A program made the translations under genes and the position numbers. A DNA stretch of 64,000 nt from positions 71,637 to 135,636 of the forward strand of contig NZ_BMWD01000016.1 in the NCBI RefSeq assembly GCF_014651055.1, written 5' to 3'. Positions within the stretch are counted from its first letter, which is position 1, and each line of letters opens with the position of its first letter. Source of the DNA: Streptomyces fructofermentans (GTDB lineage: Bacteria > Actinomycetota > Actinomycetes > Streptomycetales > Streptomycetaceae). Under the pieces are notes generated by a model, which saw nothing but the letters and a program-made list of their open reading frames with translations, ran no database searches and had not been told where the DNA came from. Below are positions 53,901 to 61,712 of this stretch, in pieces.

Positions 53901-54544
53901 CGGAGCTTGCCCAGCTGGGTGGCGATGGCCACGACGTTGTCGCGGACGCCGTCGAGGCTCTCCGTGTCCGTCGTGTCGTCGAGCTCGTGCGTGCCCTCCA
54001 TGAAGGCGGACACGGAGCGGTCGGTCTTCTCACGCAGGCCCTTGACCGCGAAGTCGGTCGCCTTGACACCGTGCGAGAGCGGGCCGGCGGACTTGTCGCG
54101 CTCGTCCTGGAGCGCGACGGCCAGCTCGGTCGCGTGCTTGGTCATGTCGGTCAGCAGCTTCATGTTCTCGAGCTGCTGGATCTCGTCCATGGTGTCGCTG
54201 ATGCGCAGGGCGCCCAGCGAGGTGGCCGCGACCACGGGGAGCGCGAGCAGCGAGACCAGACGCGTGGAGATGCGCCAGTTGCGCAGGGCTACGCGCGACC
54301 CCGGACCGGGTGGGGTCCTCGGTGTCGGCGGTATGGAGGGTGAGGTGCCCGGAGCACCGTTCCCCCCGTTCTGACCGCCCTTGCCCTGGAAGCCCTTGAG
54401 CGTGCCGGAGCGCGCGGAGCCACTGTCGCCGGCTTGTGCCGGTCCCGGGTTATGGGCGTGCTGGGGCGAGGAACCGCGGTCGGTCCCGCCATGCGGCTCC
54501 GGCTCCGCCGAAGCGCTGCCATCCCTCTTGAAACGTCCCTGCAC
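50960..54544 (-). CDS. cvnA: Conservon sensor histidine kinase-like CvnA (first conservon)
   Basis: A 1194-residue membrane sensor. The Gly/Pro/Ser-rich N-terminus is cytosolic. TM1 (LVSLLALPVVAATSLGAL, about residue 93) and TM2 (ALILIVLGVSLVGAFVVA, about 418) bracket a sensor domain of ~310 residues with the nitrate-sensor pattern (RDKSAGPLSHGVKATDF). HAMP, LDHLATRMRRNGENLLVLAG, and the HATPase (ELLENATSFSSP, IHDTGIGL, GLFVVGRL) follow. The last ~475 residues are a Gly/Gln/Pro/Asn-rich tail ending in SGLPRRVPRANLVAGTAQ. The GTG start is at 54544. It heads the operon cvnA-B-C-D. Confidence 0.9.
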   Translation of the reverse strand: MQGRFKRDGSASAEPEPHGGTDRGSSPQHAHNPGPAQAGDSGSARSGTLKGFQGKGGQNGGNGAPGTSPSIPPTPRTPPGPGSRVALRNWRISTRLVSLLALPVVAATSLGALRISDTMDEIQQLENMKLLTDMTKHATELAVALQDERDKSAGPLSHGVKATDFAVKGLREKTDRSVSAFMEGTHELDDTTDTESLDGVRDNVVAIATQLGKLREIRNSAFQDEQNSAQTVEAYHRLIEQLLGLSQDMAEATSNPEMIQRTRALAAFSTAKEYASVQRAVIAAALPTTDGTYGDLSENDRQYALSAFKNQGFELTQFRSIYEGNEASLTKPIDDPSPIIEGADRYAENVLERENGLRLQAKRSYLDWVDADSSKLQEMKKIELTLLNEMEQKARELRNESEQEAIISGALILIVLGVSLVGAFVVARSMIRSLRRLQDTATKVAQERLPELVKQLSESDPQDVDTSVESVGVHSKDEIGQVAAAFDDVHREAVRLAAEQALLRGNVNAMFTNLSRRSQGLIQRQLSLISELESREADPDQLSSLFKLDHLATRMRRNGENLLVLAGEEPGRRWTRPVPLVDVLRAAASEVEQYERIELSSVPTTEVAGRVVNDLVHLLAELLENATSFSSPQTKVKVTGHALPDGRVLIEIHDTGIGLSPEDLAAINERLASPPTVDVSVSRRMGLFVVGRLSQRHGIRIQLRPSDSGGTTALVMLPVDVAQGGKKLPGKPGQGAPTGGGPAAAQAAAGVAAARRGGSGGPALGTGPSGGNNTGRLNPAPQRGQVGAGSGPRAALPRPETNGRPGGQGGARPQTPPPPQGRPAQAGAAQGYNDGGRQDAFGGNRQDTMGGGNRGQVPSQPQQRPVNGDQGRRPQQSPPRNSGPRAELPGGNQQRPSWSDDNAQPPVPRSPMDAPRGHEEQDATSQLPRINDNHSTGSFARPDSFGAQNSGAGQNGQYNRGPASTGQFPMPGYDGGSTGQYAAPGRDVQPDTGQFQGYGAGQGGGTGQYERPGTNGSGSQQRPQRPQTRRRPALPQEPEALPPATSPGDGRTPLYDTLETNWFNQTQGGHGTQGEQVPQQPSQAPAAPQRPAPAAASASWRSTPNDELGRQAERVRQPSAGGVTVSGLPRRVPRANLVAGTAQQQQHQSGPQVSRAPDDVRGRLTNLRRGIQQGRQAGSGQTGSFPSPTHQQER

Positions 54545-55143
54545 TAGCGTCGCAACCTCTGGACCAGGCGTCTCTCCGCGTGAACGGCTGAGACGGTGTC
54601 GGCGTCTTGGGCGTGCCCTGAATGCACACCCATGGTGGTCTTGAGTGACCGGCGCAGGTTCCCCCTTCCCGCCGCCACGCGGCGCTGCGTTGCGCCCCCT
54701 GCGCGCCGGTGTTCCCGCGGCGGTCCGAGGAATTCCAGCACAGTGCAGGATCTCCAACAAGGCCCATGAGCCATGCTGTGACCTACGTGACGCCTTGTGA
54801 GGGAGGGGTTACGGGATGTGGAATGTGACCCCCTGCATAGCGGACATACAGCGGCGAACCCCATGCGGGGAGGGGGTGTCCCAGTCGCGATGATCAGGAG
54901 CGGAATGACTGCTTCAGTGGAGCAATGTCCGTTTCGGGGCATCGGGTGGGTGGCCCGGATTGGGCGTTTTGACCCCTAGTGAGTGAGCAAACTCACACGT
55001 CGATCACCGCGTCTTCACGTCATCCCCAGGGAATCGGATGTTTAGCCTGACGCTTTACAGGGATGGCAAATCCGACAACCCGCGCCGAGGCGACGGTTTC
55101 CGAGCCCGCCCGGCGCCCGTACCGACAGGGTCCGAAACCGCAG
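54545..55143. promoter_or_regulatory. 599-base divergent intergenic region
   Basis: This holds the leader of the first conservon and the upstream region of a small plus-strand gene. A GTGAG-N8-CTCAC inverted repeat lies at about 54980-54998 and a TTGACC at 54970-54975, but no clear -10 follows. No gene is credible, although a frame from 55063 is open into the next gene. Confidence 0.4.
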
Positions 55144-55332
55144 ATGAAGACGACGATGATGTTCCGCAACATAGCCAATCCGCGACGCACCACGCTGGCC
55201 CACCTCGAGGACGCCGAGGAGCTGCGTACGCAGGAACTGCTGGAGCACTCCGTCGAGCTCCCCGCCCAGACCGCGAACCCCCGCCGCACGATCCTGATGG
55301 ACGTCCCGGTCGCGGCCGGCGTCGCGGAGTAG
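55144..55332 (+). CDS. Small conserved protein with ANPRRT repeats
   Basis: A 62-residue protein, MKTTMMFRNIANPRRTTLAH... ending DVPVAAGVAE. The motif ANPRRT followed by I/T-L occurs twice (residues 11-16 and 50-55) around an acidic helix LEDAEELRTQELLEHSVEL. There is no membrane segment. The start is uncertain: ATG 55144, 55156 or an upstream ATG 55063 in the same frame are all possible; none has a strong ribosome site. Function unknown. Confidence 0.6.
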   Translation: MKTTMMFRNIANPRRTTLAHLEDAEELRTQELLEHSVELPAQTANPRRTILMDVPVAAGVAE

Positions 55333-55437
55333 GTGTCCCGCCGCCACCCCGCCGCACGGTCGCGAGGTGGCGGCCCCCTGCCGCGTTAGCCTGGAGCGTC
55401 AGACTCCGGCCAGCTCAGTGAGGGGCGCAAGGATCCC

Positions 55438-56226
55438 GTGCGCATCGCCAGGTTCTCCATCGACGGCAACGTCGCGTTCGGCGCGGTCGAGGGCGAGAGC
55501 CCTCCTGGATCGACGGACGGACTCGTCCTCGACATCATCAAGGGCATCCCGTTCGCGGACTTCGAGCTCTCCGGCACGAAGGTCCCGCTGAGCAAGGTCC
55601 GCCTCCTGCCGCCCGTCCTCCCCAACAAGGTCGTGGCCTTCGGCCGCAACTACGCGGAGCACGCCAGGGAACTGGGCAACGAGGTCCCCGACGCCCCGTT
55701 CGCCTTCTTCAAGCCGTCCACCTCCGTGACCGGCCCGGGGGACGCCATCGCGTACCCCTCCTTCTCCAGCGAGCTGCACCACGAGGCCGAACTCGCCGTG
55801 GTCATCGGCCGCATGTGCCGTGAGGTCCCCCGCGAACGCGTCAAGGACGTCATCCTCGGCTACACCTGCGCCAACGACGTCACGGCGCGGGACGTCCAGC
55901 GGCGCGAGAAGCAGTGGGCCCGGGCGAAGGGCTTCGACACCGCCTGCCCGCTCGGCCCCTGGGTGGAGACGGACCTCGACCCCGGCGACCTCACCATCCA
56001 GTGCACGGTCAACGGGCAGCAGCGCCAGCTCGGGCGCACCAGCGAGATGATCCACTCCATCGAGGACCTGATCGTCAACATCACCGAGGCCATGACGCTG
56101 CTTCCCGGCGACGTGATCCTCACGGGCACCCCCGCCGGGGTCGGCCCACTGAACGTCGGCGACGAGGTCGCCGTCACCATCGAAGGCATCGGCACTCTCA
56201 CCAACAAGGTGATCAAGCGTGGCTAA
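55438..56226 (+). CDS. Fumarylacetoacetate hydrolase-family protein
   Basis: A 262-residue enzyme of the FAH fold. Motifs: VVAFGRNYAEHARELG, FFKPSTSVTGPGDAI, HHEAELAVVIGRMCREV with the metal-binding Glu pair, GYTCANDVTARDVQRREKQW, AKGFDTACPLGPWVE, and ILTGTPAGVGPLNVGDEV. Members are hydrolases, isomerases or decarboxylases of 2-oxoacids; the exact activity is not clear. GTG start with AAGGA 6 bases before it. It overlaps gltX by eight bases, so the two are translationally coupled; the link in function is unknown. Confidence 0.92.
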   Translation: MRIARFSIDGNVAFGAVEGESPPGSTDGLVLDIIKGIPFADFELSGTKVPLSKVRLLPPVLPNKVVAFGRNYAEHARELGNEVPDAPFAFFKPSTSVTGPGDAIAYPSFSSELHHEAELAVVIGRMCREVPRERVKDVILGYTCANDVTARDVQRREKQWARAKGFDTACPLGPWVETDLDPGDLTIQCTVNGQQRQLGRTSEMIHSIEDLIVNITEAMTLLPGDVILTGTPAGVGPLNVGDEVAVTIEGIGTLTNKVIKRG

Positions 56227-57694
56227 CGGCTCCGTCCGCGTACGTTTCTGTCCGTCCCCGACCGGCAACCCCCACGTGGGCCTGGTCCGCACGGCACTGT
56301 TCAACTGGGCGTACGCCCGCCACACCGGCGGCACGTTCGTCTTCCGCATCGAGGACACCGACGCGGCCCGCGACTCCGAGGAGTCGTACCAGCAGCTCCT
56401 CGACTCGCTGCGCTGGCTCGGCTTCGACTGGGACGAGGGCCCCGAGATCGGCGGGCCCCACGCGCCGTACCGCCAGTCCCAGCGCATGGACACCTACCGC
56501 GAGATCGCCGGCAGGCTGCTCGACGCCGGGCACGCGTACCACTGCTACTGCTCGACGGAGGAGCTGGACGCGCGCCGCGACGCCGCCCGCGCCGCCGGCA
56601 GGCCCTCCGGGTACGACGGCCACTGCCGTGAGCTGACCGCGGAGCAGAAGGCGGCCTACGAGGCGGAGGGCCGCACCCCGATCGTCCGCTTCCGGATGCC
56701 CGACGAGGCGATCACCTTCACGGACCTGGTCCGCGGCGAGATCACCTACCTCCCGGAGAACGTGCCGGACTTCGGCATCGTCCGGGCGAACGGCGCGCCC
56801 CTCTACACCCTGGTCAACCCGGTCGACGACGCCCTGATGGAGATCACCCACGTCCTGCGCGGCGAGGACCTGCTCTCCTCCACCCCGCGGCAGATCGCGC
56901 TCTACAAGGCGCTGATCGAGCTGGGTGTCGCCAAGGAGACCCCGGCCTTCGGGCACCTCCCGTACGTGATGGGCGAGGGCAACAAGAAGCTCTCCAAGCG
57001 CGACCCGGAGTCCTCGCTCAACCTCTACCGCGAGCGCGGATTCCTCCCCGAGGGACTGCTGAACTACCTCTCCCTGCTCGGCTGGTCGCTCTCGGCGGAC
57101 CGCGACATCTTCGGCGTCGACGAGATGGTCGCCGCGTTCGACGTCACGGACGTGAACCCGAACCCGGCCCGCTTCGACCTCAAGAAGTGCGAAGCCGTCA
57201 ACGCCGACCACATCCGGCTGCTCGACGTGAAGGACTTCGCGGCGCGCTGCGCCCCCTGGCTGAAGGCCCCGTTCGCCCCCTGGGCGCCCGAGGACTTCGA
57301 CCAGGCGAAGTGGGACGCCGTCGCCCCGCACGCCCAGACCCGTCTCAAGGTGCTCTCCGAGATCACCGACAACGTCGACTTCCTGTTCCTGCCGGAGCCG
57401 GTCTTCGACGAGGCGTCCTGGACGAAGGCCATGAAGGAGGGCTCGGACGCCCTGCTCCGCACGGCCCGGGAGAAGCTGGAGTCCGCCGACTGGAACTCCG
57501 CCGAGTCCCTCAAGGAGGCGGTCCTCGCCGCGGGTGAGGCACACGGCCTCAAGCTCGGCAAGGCCCAGGCCCCGGTCCGGGTCGCCGTCACCGGCCGCAC
57601 GGTCGGGCTGCCCCTCTTCGAGTCCCTGGAGGTGCTGGGCCGGGAGAGGACGCTGGCCCGCATCGACGCGGCGCTCGGCAGGCTGGCCGCCTGA
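56219..57694 (+). CDS. gltX: Glutamyl-tRNA synthetase
   Basis: A 491-residue class I aminoacyl-tRNA synthetase. The HIGH-type motif is CPSPTGNPHVGLVRTALFNW at the N-terminus and the KMSKS-type is KKLSKRDPESSLN (about residue 257). An anticodon-binding helical domain occupies about 330-490. Actinomycetes lack GlnRS, so this enzyme is expected to charge both tRNA-Glu and tRNA-Gln, the latter corrected by GatCAB (established knowledge). Genes for exactly these two tRNAs lie 1 kb downstream. It ends in a long hairpin. Confidence 0.96.
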   Translation: MANGSVRVRFCPSPTGNPHVGLVRTALFNWAYARHTGGTFVFRIEDTDAARDSEESYQQLLDSLRWLGFDWDEGPEIGGPHAPYRQSQRMDTYREIAGRLLDAGHAYHCYCSTEELDARRDAARAAGRPSGYDGHCRELTAEQKAAYEAEGRTPIVRFRMPDEAITFTDLVRGEITYLPENVPDFGIVRANGAPLYTLVNPVDDALMEITHVLRGEDLLSSTPRQIALYKALIELGVAKETPAFGHLPYVMGEGNKKLSKRDPESSLNLYRERGFLPEGLLNYLSLLGWSLSADRDIFGVDEMVAAFDVTDVNPNPARFDLKKCEAVNADHIRLLDVKDFAARCAPWLKAPFAPWAPEDFDQAKWDAVAPHAQTRLKVLSEITDNVDFLFLPEPVFDEASWTKAMKEGSDALLRTAREKLESADWNSAESLKEAVLAAGEAHGLKLGKAQAPVRVAVTGRTVGLPLFESLEVLGRERTLARIDAALGRLAA

Positions 57695-57704
57695 CCGCAC
57701 GGCA

Positions 57705-57763
57705 CACGTACTGAGGGAGGGGGCGGCGTCCGGTCCGGACGCCGCCCCCTCCCTCAGTACGTG
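57705..57763 (+). terminator. 29-bp inverted repeat terminator after gltX
   Basis: Bases 57705-57733 are the exact reverse complement of 57735-57763 with one T between. It starts ten bases after the stop. It is one of several unusually long perfect palindromes in this window. Confidence 0.75.
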
Positions 57764-57853
57764 GCCTCCGCCCCGGGGGGTCCCGGCCCGTGCCGGCGCG
57801 GTGCGGCCGCGGACCGCCGGACAGGGCGGAAGGGTCCGGGTTACCGTCGATTC

Positions 57854-58609
57854 ATGACGATCAGAGCCGTGGTGTGGGACGTGGACGACACGATTTTCGA
57901 CTACACCGCGGCGGACCGCGCCGGGATGCGCGGACACCTGGCCGCCGAGGGCCTGCTCGACGCGTTCCCCTCCGTCGAGCAGGCCCTCGACCGCTGGCGG
58001 GAGCTGACCGACCTGCAGTGGGAGCGCTTCGCGGCGGGCGGTGTGGACTGGGAGACCAGCCGCCGGGACCGCGTGCGGGCCTTCGTGGACCGTCCGCTGA
58101 CCGACCCCGAGGCTGAGGACTGGTTCCAGCGGTACCTGCGGCACTACGAGGGCGCCTGGGCGCTGTTCCCCGACGTGCTGCCCGTCCTCGACGCCCTGGC
58201 GGGCAGCCACCGCCACTCGGTGCTCTCCAACTCCAGCCTGCGCGTCCAGGAGCACAAGCTGCGCGTCCTCGGTGTGCGGGACCGCTTCGAGTCCGTCCTG
58301 TGCGCGGCCGAACTCGGCGTCCACAAGCCGGCGGCGGAGGCCTTCCACGCGGCCTGCGACGCCCTGGAACTGTCGCCGCGCGAGGTCGCGTACGTGGGCG
58401 ACCACCCGGAGATCGACGGACGGGGCGCCGCCGACGCGGGGCTGTTCTCGGTCTGGATCGACCGCGCCGGAGTGAGGGCGGTCACGGCCCCCGGGGAGGC
58501 GCCGGAGGCCGGGCGGCCCACCGGCCCGCGCCGGATCGCCTCGCTGGCCGAACTCCCCGCGATCCTCCGCCTCGATACCCGTTTTGGAGCGCCGTCCACC
58601 TTCGGGTAA
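57854..58609 (+). CDS. HAD-superfamily hydrolase
   Basis: A 251-residue phosphatase-like protein. Motif I is WDVDDTIFDYT (nucleophile Asp), motif II VLSNSS, motif III HKPAAEAF (Lys), motif IV YVGDHPEIDGRGAADAG. A helical cap of the C1 type lies between I and II (about 18-100). It would hydrolyse a small phosphate ester; the substrate is unknown. ATG 57854 is preferred over upstream in-frame starts because the conserved fold begins there. Confidence 0.9.
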   Translation: MTIRAVVWDVDDTIFDYTAADRAGMRGHLAAEGLLDAFPSVEQALDRWRELTDLQWERFAAGGVDWETSRRDRVRAFVDRPLTDPEAEDWFQRYLRHYEGAWALFPDVLPVLDALAGSHRHSVLSNSSLRVQEHKLRVLGVRDRFESVLCAAELGVHKPAAEAFHAACDALELSPREVAYVGDHPEIDGRGAADAGLFSVWIDRAGVRAVTAPGEAPEAGRPTGPRRIASLAELPAILRLDTRFGAPSTFG

Positions 58610-58700
58610 TGTTCTTCCTGCGCCGCCGGACAGCGGGCCGAAAGGCCGGGAACAGGAGGCGCAAGCTAAAACAAGATCCCCTCCGGGGATGGCGTTTCAG

Positions 58701-58772
58701 TGGCCTATGGTGTAATTGGCAGCACGACGGTTTCTGGTTCCGTTAGTCTAGGTTCGAGTCCTGGTAGGCCAG
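58701..58772 (+). tRNA. tRNA-Gln (CTG)
   Basis: This cloverleaf has acceptor TGGCCTA / TAGGCCA, discriminator G, D-loop with TGGTGTAATTGGC, anticodon loop TTCTGGT (CTG), and T-arm GGTTCGAGTCC. CCA is not encoded. The pair closing the anticodon loop is T-T, unlike the second Gln copy. Confidence 0.95.
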
Positions 58773-58813
58773 CTCGCAGAGCTCATCTGCACCGCGGAGA
58801 CCAGCTCCGCAAA

Positions 58814-58886
58814 GCCCCCGTTGTGTAGCGGCCTAGCACGCTGCCCTCTCAAGGCAGTAGCGCCGGTTCGAATCCGGTCGGGGGTA
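58814..58886 (+). tRNA. tRNA-Glu (CTC), copy 1
   Basis: Acceptor GCCCCCG / CGGGGGT with a first G-T pair, anticodon stem CTGCC / GGCAG around CCTCTCAA (anticodon CTC), T-arm CCGGTTCGAATCCGG. It differs from the other Glu copies by the compensating anticodon-stem change CTGCC/GGCAG versus CCGCC/GGCGG. Confidence 0.95.
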
Positions 58887-58948
58887 CAGATCCTTCCCAG
58901 GGGGACAGTCCGGGTCGCACCCGCTGACTCTCATGCAGGATCGCTAGG

Positions 58949-59021
58949 GCCCCCGTTGTGTAGCGGCCTAGCACGCCGCCCTCTCAAGGCGGTAGCGCCG
59001 GTTCGAATCCGGTCGGGGGTA
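58949..59021 (+). tRNA. tRNA-Glu (CTC), copy 2
   Basis: Identical in sequence to the third copy; anticodon stem CCGCC / GGCGG with CTC anticodon. It lies 62 bases after copy 1. Confidence 0.95.
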
Positions 59022-59037
59022 CTGGTCTAAACCACCA

Positions 59038-59109
59038 TGGGCTATGGTGTAATTGGCAACACTACGGTTTCTGGTACCGTCATTCTAGGTTCGAGTCCTG
59101 GTAGCCCAG
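59038..59109 (+). tRNA. tRNA-Gln (CTG), second copy
   Basis: Acceptor TGGGCTA / TAGCCCA, discriminator G, anticodon stem ACGGT / ACCGT around TTCTGGT. It is only 16 bases after the second Glu tRNA, so they are surely processed from one transcript. Confidence 0.95.
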
Positions 59110-59138
59110 CTCCGCATCAGCGGAAACGCATGATGCAG

Positions 59139-59211
59139 GCCCCCGTTGTGTAGCGGCCTAGCACGCCGCCCTCTCAAGGCGGTAGCGCCGGTTCGAATCC
59201 GGTCGGGGGTA
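59139..59211 (+). tRNA. tRNA-Glu (CTC), copy 3
   Basis: Same sequence as copy 2, last of the five-tRNA cluster, followed seven bases later by a terminator. Confidence 0.95.
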
Positions 59212-59217
59212 CAACGA

Positions 59218-59251
59218 GAAGAGGCCCTCCCCATTCGGGGAGGGCCTCTTC
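59218..59251 (+). terminator. Terminator of the tRNA cluster
   Basis: A 15-bp perfect stem (59218-59232 with 59237-59251) and ATTC loop. Confidence 0.85.
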
Positions 59252-59364
59252 CGTGTTCGTCCCGAGTTCTCGGCGGGAGGGACGGCAACTGCGGCCGGTC
59301 GCTGCGGCGTTGGAGCGACCGGCCGGTATCGCCGGTTGGGTGCGGGTCGGTTCGGCGCGGTACG

Positions 59365-60081
59365 TCAGCCCGTACGGCGCAGGGCCTCCGAGAGGCGTCC
59401 GGCCGCGTCGATGACGGCCTGGGCGTGCATACGGCCCGGGTGGCGCGTCAGGCGCTCGATCGGTCCGGAGACGGAGACGGCGGCCACGACGCGGTTGGAG
59501 GGTCCGCGCACCGGCGCGGAGACGGACGCGACGCCCGGCTCGCGCTCGCCGATCGACTGGGCCCAGCCCCGGCGCCGGACACCCGACAGGGCCGTCGCCG
59601 TGAAGCGGGCGCCCTGGAGTCCGCGGTGCAGGCGCTCCGGCTCCTCCCAGGCCATCAGGATCTGCGCCGACGAGCCGGCCTTCATGGTGAGCGTCGAGCC
59701 GACCGGGACCGTGTCCCTGAGGCCCGAAAGGCGCTCCGCCGCGGCGACGCAGATGCGCATGTCGCCCTGGCGGCGGTAGAGCTGCGCGCTCTCGCCCGTG
59801 ACGTCGCGCAGATGCGTGAGCACCGGGCCCGCCGTCGCGAGGAGGCGGTCCTCGCCGGCGGCCGCGGCCAGCTCGGCCAGCCGCGGGCCGAGGATGAACC
59901 GGCCCTGCATGTCGCGCGCCACCATGCGGTGGTGTTCAAGTGCCACGGCGAGGCGATGTGCCGTGGGTCGTGCCAGTCCGGTCGCCGCGACCAGTCCCGC
60001 GAGGGTGGCCGGACCGGACTCCAGGGCGCTCAGGACAAGGGCTGCCTTGTCCAGAACGCCGACGCCGCTACTGTTGTCCAT
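59365..60081 (-). CDS. ndgR: IclR-family regulator NdgR
   Basis: A 238-residue regulator. The N-terminal winged helix is LDKAALVLSALESGPATLAG, LVAATGLARPTAHRLAVALE; the IclR ligand domain (about 70-235) holds LTHLRDVTGESAQLYRRQG, GSTLTMKAGSSAQILMAWEE and the end SGPIERLTRHPGRMHAQAVI. In Streptomyces the gene divergent from leuC is ndgR, which controls leuCD and amino-acid-dependent growth (established). The ATG at 60081 begins MDNSSGVGVLDK. The divergent region holds a probable operator. Confidence 0.93.
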   Translation of the reverse strand: MDNSSGVGVLDKAALVLSALESGPATLAGLVAATGLARPTAHRLAVALEHHRMVARDMQGRFILGPRLAELAAAAGEDRLLATAGPVLTHLRDVTGESAQLYRRQGDMRICVAAAERLSGLRDTVPVGSTLTMKAGSSAQILMAWEEPERLHRGLQGARFTATALSGVRRRGWAQSIGEREPGVASVSAPVRGPSNRVVAAVSVSGPIERLTRHPGRMHAQAVIDAAGRLSEALRRTG

Positions 60082-60095
60082 GAAACGATACTCGC

Positions 60096-60112
60096 GTCTC
60101 ACTCTGTGAAAC
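60096..60112. promoter_or_regulatory. Probable NdgR operator
   Basis: GTCTCAC-TCT-GTGAAAC is a 7-3-7 inverted repeat with one mismatch, 15 bases upstream of the ndgR start in the ndgR-leuC divergent region. A second TGAAACG lies at 60080-60086, forming a direct repeat with the right half. It fits an autoregulated IclR site; the binding itself is inferred. Confidence 0.5.
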
Positions 60113-60273
60113 GCAAGTTCAATTTCCGGTGGAACGCGCCACCCTTGTACACACAGTGGCCCGCGGACCAACGGGCCCGGCGGACGACGTCCGGTACGAG
60201 GGGTAACGGACGTCCACCGCCCCGTAAATCTCTAGTTGGGCCGGCGCCACACAAGCCGGCCGGAGGGAAAGCG

Positions 60274-61707
60274 ATGGGTAGGACACTCGCGGAGAAGGTC
60301 TGGGACGACCACGTCGTCCGGCGCGCCGAGGGCGAGCCCGACCTCCTCTTCATCGATCTGCACCTGCTGCACGAGGTGACCAGCCCGCAGGCCTTCGACG
60401 GTCTGCGTCAGGCGGGGCGCCCGGTGCGCCGCCTCGACCTCACCATCGCCACCGAGGATCACAACACCCCGACCCTCGACATCGACAAGCCCATCGCGGA
60501 CCCGGTCTCCCGGGCCCAACTGGAGACGCTGCGCAAGAACTGCGCCGACTTCGGCGTGCGCCTGCACTCGCTGGGCGACGTCGAGCAGGGCGTCGTGCAC
60601 GTCGTGGGGCCGCAACTCGGCCTGACCCAGCCCGGCACGACGGTCGTGTGCGGCGACTCCCACACCTCCACGCACGGCGCCTTCGGCGCGCTCGCGTTCG
60701 GCATCGGCACCTCCCAGGTCGAGCACGTGCTGGCCACCCAGACGCTGCCGCTGGCCCGCCCGAAGACCATGGCCATCACGGTCGACGGCGAACTGCCCGA
60801 CGGCGTCACCGCCAAGGACCTGATCCTGGCGATCATCGCCAGGATCGGTACCGGCGGCGGCCAGGGCTACATCCTGGAGTACCGCGGCCCGGCCATCGAG
60901 AAGCTCTCGATGGAGGCCCGGATGACCATCTGCAACATGTCGATCGAGGCCGGGGCCCGCGCGGGCATGATCGCGCCGGACGAGACCACCTTCGCCTACC
61001 TCAAGGGCCGCGCCCACGCGCCCGAGGGCGAGGACTGGGACGCGGCCGTCGCGTACTGGAAGACCCTGAGGACGGACCAGGACGCGGAATTCGACGCCGA
61101 GGTCGTCATCGACGGCGCCGCGCTCTCGCCGTTCGTCACCTGGGGCACCAACCCCGGGCAGGGCCTGCCGCTTTCGGCGTCCGTCCCCGATCCTGCTTCG
61201 TACGAGGACGCTTCGGAGCGCCTCGCCGCCGAAAAGGCCCTGGAATACATGGGGTTGGACGCCGGGCAGCCGCTGCGCGACATCAAGGTGGACACCGTCT
61301 TCGTAGGTTCGTGCACCAACGGCCGCATCGAGGACCTGCGCGCCGCCGCGTCGATCGTCGAGGGCCGCAAAGTCGCCGACGGCGTAAGGATGCTGGTGGT
61401 CCCCGGCTCCGCGCGGGTCGGTCTGCAGGCCGTCTCCGAGGGCCTGGACGTGGTCTTCAAGGAGGCGGGCGCCGAATGGCGGCACGCGGGCTGTTCGATG
61501 TGTCTGGGCATGAACCCCGACCAGCTGGCCCCCGGTGAGCGCTCCGCGTCCACCTCGAACCGCAACTTCGAGGGCAGGCAGGGCAAGGGCGGCCGCACGC
61601 ACCTCGTCTCGCCGCAGGTCGCGGCGGCGACCGCCGTACTGGGCCATCTGGCCTCGCCGGCCGACCTGTCCGACGCGCCCGCCGCCCGTACGCCCGCTGG
61701 AGTCTGA
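60274..61707 (+). CDS. leuC: 3-isopropylmalate dehydratase large subunit
   Basis: A 477-residue aconitase-like subunit that, with LeuD, isomerises 2- to 3-isopropylmalate. The 4Fe-4S ligands are Cys in VFVGSCTNGRIEDL and the pair in GCSMCLGMN. Other marks: HLLHEVTSPQAFDGLR, CGDSHTSTHGAFGALAFGIG, RNFEGRQGKGGRTHLVSPQV. GGAGGG lies 6-7 bases before the ATG. It overlaps no other gene; leuD follows five bases after. It is probably activated by NdgR. Confidence 0.97.
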   Translation: MGRTLAEKVWDDHVVRRAEGEPDLLFIDLHLLHEVTSPQAFDGLRQAGRPVRRLDLTIATEDHNTPTLDIDKPIADPVSRAQLETLRKNCADFGVRLHSLGDVEQGVVHVVGPQLGLTQPGTTVVCGDSHTSTHGAFGALAFGIGTSQVEHVLATQTLPLARPKTMAITVDGELPDGVTAKDLILAIIARIGTGGGQGYILEYRGPAIEKLSMEARMTICNMSIEAGARAGMIAPDETTFAYLKGRAHAPEGEDWDAAVAYWKTLRTDQDAEFDAEVVIDGAALSPFVTWGTNPGQGLPLSASVPDPASYEDASERLAAEKALEYMGLDAGQPLRDIKVDTVFVGSCTNGRIEDLRAAASIVEGRKVADGVRMLVVPGSARVGLQAVSEGLDVVFKEAGAEWRHAGCSMCLGMNPDQLAPGERSASTSNRNFEGRQGKGGRTHLVSPQVAAATAVLGHLASPADLSDAPAARTPAGV

Positions 61708-61712
61708 GAGCC

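Noticed and set aside
58701..59251. Integration (att) site with mobile element at the tRNA cluster
   Set aside because: tRNA genes are common targets, but no integrase gene or repeated tRNA 3' end is present; the repeated Glu tRNAs are full-length genes.
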